Source: Desulfobacteraceae bacterium
GTDB lineage: Bacteria; Desulfobacterota; DSM-4660; Desulfatiglandales; Desulfatiglandaceae
Length of the DNA: 5,896 bases
Direction: 5' to 3'
Assembly (NCBI GenBank): GCA_013203065.1
Contig: JABMQV010000356.1
Coordinates: forward strand, 1 to 5,896
The position numbers were made by a program, and so were the translations under genes. Shown here one piece after another: positions 4,767 to 5,896 of this stretch (positions are counted from its first letter, which is position 1; each line of letters starts with the position of its first letter). Below the pieces are notes generated by a model. That model was given only the letters and a program-made list of their open reading frames with translations, had not been told where the DNA came from and did no database searches.

Positions 4767-5896
4767 TTAGACGTCAGAAAGGGCTTCCTGAACATGGTTC
4801 CCCTTTCCTAACCGGTAGGCCGCCCATACCGCCCCGAGGCCTCCTACGCCAAAAATACTAAAGGCCCACCCCCATACGATGTAATATCCCTGGCCTGATC
4901 CGGAGGGGTTTGTCCAATCCAGAACCAACCCGAAGATCAGGGGGGAAACAGCCCCTGCCCCGAACCCCAGCAAAGACCGAAAACCAAATGCAGCCCCAAG
5001 ATAGGCGGGGGTAACCACCTCGGTCAAGGCCGCCGACAAGACAGGCGAGTCCCCGAGTGAGGAGAATGAATAGGCAAGCCCTATTCCAATGACCAGAATA
5101 AACGGCCACCCTATGGTCCATCCGAACATGAGCGAGCACAGGGTGCTTATACCCGAAAGCATTATGATGACACGGGCACGTCCCAGCCGGTCGGATAATG
5201 ACCCCATGGTGAAGGAGGCGATGAGACCCGCCATGTGAAATGTTGCTGTCAAATAGGCGCCATGGCCTGCGGCATTCAGCCCCTGGGACCCTCCAAAGAT
5301 CAAACAGCTGGAAACAAAGGCCGGGGTCCACGCCCACATTCCCAGAAGTTCCCAGCTATGAAATGTATAGGCGCTGATTAAGAGCGTCGCGGGCCGGTTC
5401 TTCATCACCTCCTTTTTAAATCCCTTCTGCCCCTGACGTCTCGCTACTGCGGTTTCTGTCTTTCTTAACGTAACCCATCCAAAAACCGCTCCGAGGACCG
5501 GCCCGAGACAGGTCACCAGAAACGAGAGCTTGTACCCTCCAGCGGGTATTGTCATTCCGGCGAGTGCCAGTGAGAGCATAAAGCCCATTGAACTGCTTGC
5601 GACAAAAAACCCGGAGGCCATCCCTCTTCGTGTGACCGGATACCGCTGGGCAATGATCATAAGTCCGGTCGTGTAGGTGCCTCCCAGTGAAATGCCCACG
5701 AGGCCATAAAGAATCAGAGCGGAGATATAACCGCGTGCCAGCAACGCAAATCCAATGGAAAAAAAGGCCGAGGCAAAGATTGACCATAGGTATACGGATT
5801 TGGCGCCTGTCCTGTCTGCCAGGTTGGAAAACACGAATAAAGATAGGGCATACCCGATCTGGAATGCGGTGGCAATCCCCCCTGCGGCCGCGGCCG
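4767..5896 (-). CDS. MFS transporter, N-terminus beyond window edge
   Basis: The frame is open from the right edge of the window to a TAA at 4767, about 376 residues, so the true start and first membrane helix lie outside. A GTG at 5834 is a possible internal start, but the 20 codons before it (including GGIATAFQIGYALSLF) fit the end of a helix preceding the motif-A loop, so I treat the gene as partial. Numbering from that GTG, motif A of the first half is FSNLADRTGAK (2-12). The matching second-half copy is GSLSDRLGRARVI (211-223), after a hydrophilic central loop (about 125-150, rich in Lys/Arg). About eleven hydrophobic segments are visible. SWELLGMWAWTPAF (160-173) and the RSLLGFGAGAVSPLIFG stretch (286-302) are typical of MFS_1 members. 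It is a secondary transporter of the cytoplasmic membrane, likely for a small solute such as an organic anion; the substrate is not readable. It ends 224 bases before the antiporter start. Confidence 0.9.
   Translation of the reverse strand, partial: AAAAGGIATAFQIGYALSLFVFSNLADRTGAKSVYLWSIFASAFFSIGFALLARGYISALILYGLVGISLGGTYTTGLMIIAQRYPVTRRGMASGFFVASSSMGFMLSLALAGMTIPAGGYKLSFLVTCLGPVLGAVFGWVTLRKTETAVARRQGQKGFKKEVMKNRPATLLISAYTFHSWELLGMWAWTPAFVSSCLIFGGSQGLNAAGHGAYLTATFHMAGLIASFTMGSLSDRLGRARVIIMLSGISTLCSLMFGWTIGWPFILVIGIGLAYSFSSLGDSPVLSAALTEVVTPAYLGAAFGFRSLLGFGAGAVSPLIFGLVLDWTNPSGSGQGYYIVWGWAFSIFGVGGLGAVWAAYRLGKGNHVQEALSDV

Noticed and set aside
4592..4795. 67-codon minus-strand frame across the MFS-antiporter spacer
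   Set aside because: Its sequence is mostly a translation of the heptamer arrays and the overlapping end of the MFS gene.
5884..5896. GCGGCCGCGGCCG at the window edge as a cloning-site or assembly artefact
   Set aside because: It contains a NotI site, but it is in frame with the MFS protein and encodes alanines that are plausible in a membrane helix; there is no vector sequence to support an artefact.

Overview
This looks like a chromosomal window from an anaerobic or metabolically versatile bacterium, plausibly a Desulfobacterota (deltaproteobacterial) lineage. That placement is an inference from gene style only: a B12-binding radical SAM enzyme, an Lcl-type (DUF1566) remnant of a kind common there, and low-complexity heptamer-repeat intergenic DNA. 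No marker gene fixes the taxonomy. I see no RNA gene, CRISPR array, insertion sequence or convincing terminator.

Layout. Positions 3-302 (+) hold the last 99 codons of a gene that starts outside the window; it carries a C-x2-C-x3-C motif and I do not identify it firmly. Positions 376-1053 (+) encode a stand-alone P-loop kinase of the AAA_33 / zeta-toxin-like type with a GTG start. Its last ~30 codons run antisense through a degraded Lcl C-terminal-domain (DUF1566) remnant at about 961-1182 (-). Everything else with a gene call lies on the minus strand. In transcription order these are an MFS transporter (5896-4767, cut off at its N-terminus by the window edge), a CPA2/KefB-type cation:proton antiporter with a C-terminal RCK/TrkA-N nucleotide-binding domain (4542-2944), and a B12-binding radical SAM protein (2607-1252).

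The minus-strand genes are separated by sizeable gaps (224 and 336 bases), so they are probably not one tight operon. The gap before the radical SAM gene has a near-consensus sigma-70-type promoter (TTGACA, 18 bases, TATACT) followed by a leader of about 240 bases. The gap before the antiporter has two arrays of five diverged 7-base units, each with its own consensus, and an 11-codon leader ORF with a Shine-Dalgarno sequence that ends just before the antiporter's own Shine-Dalgarno.

The genes share no obvious pathway: two membrane transporters, one orphan radical SAM enzyme and one orphan small-molecule or RNA kinase. The points most worth a second look are the kinase tail built from an antisense gene remnant, the paired heptamer arrays, and the leaders in front of the antiporter and the radical SAM gene. 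I found no convincing new multi-gene system.
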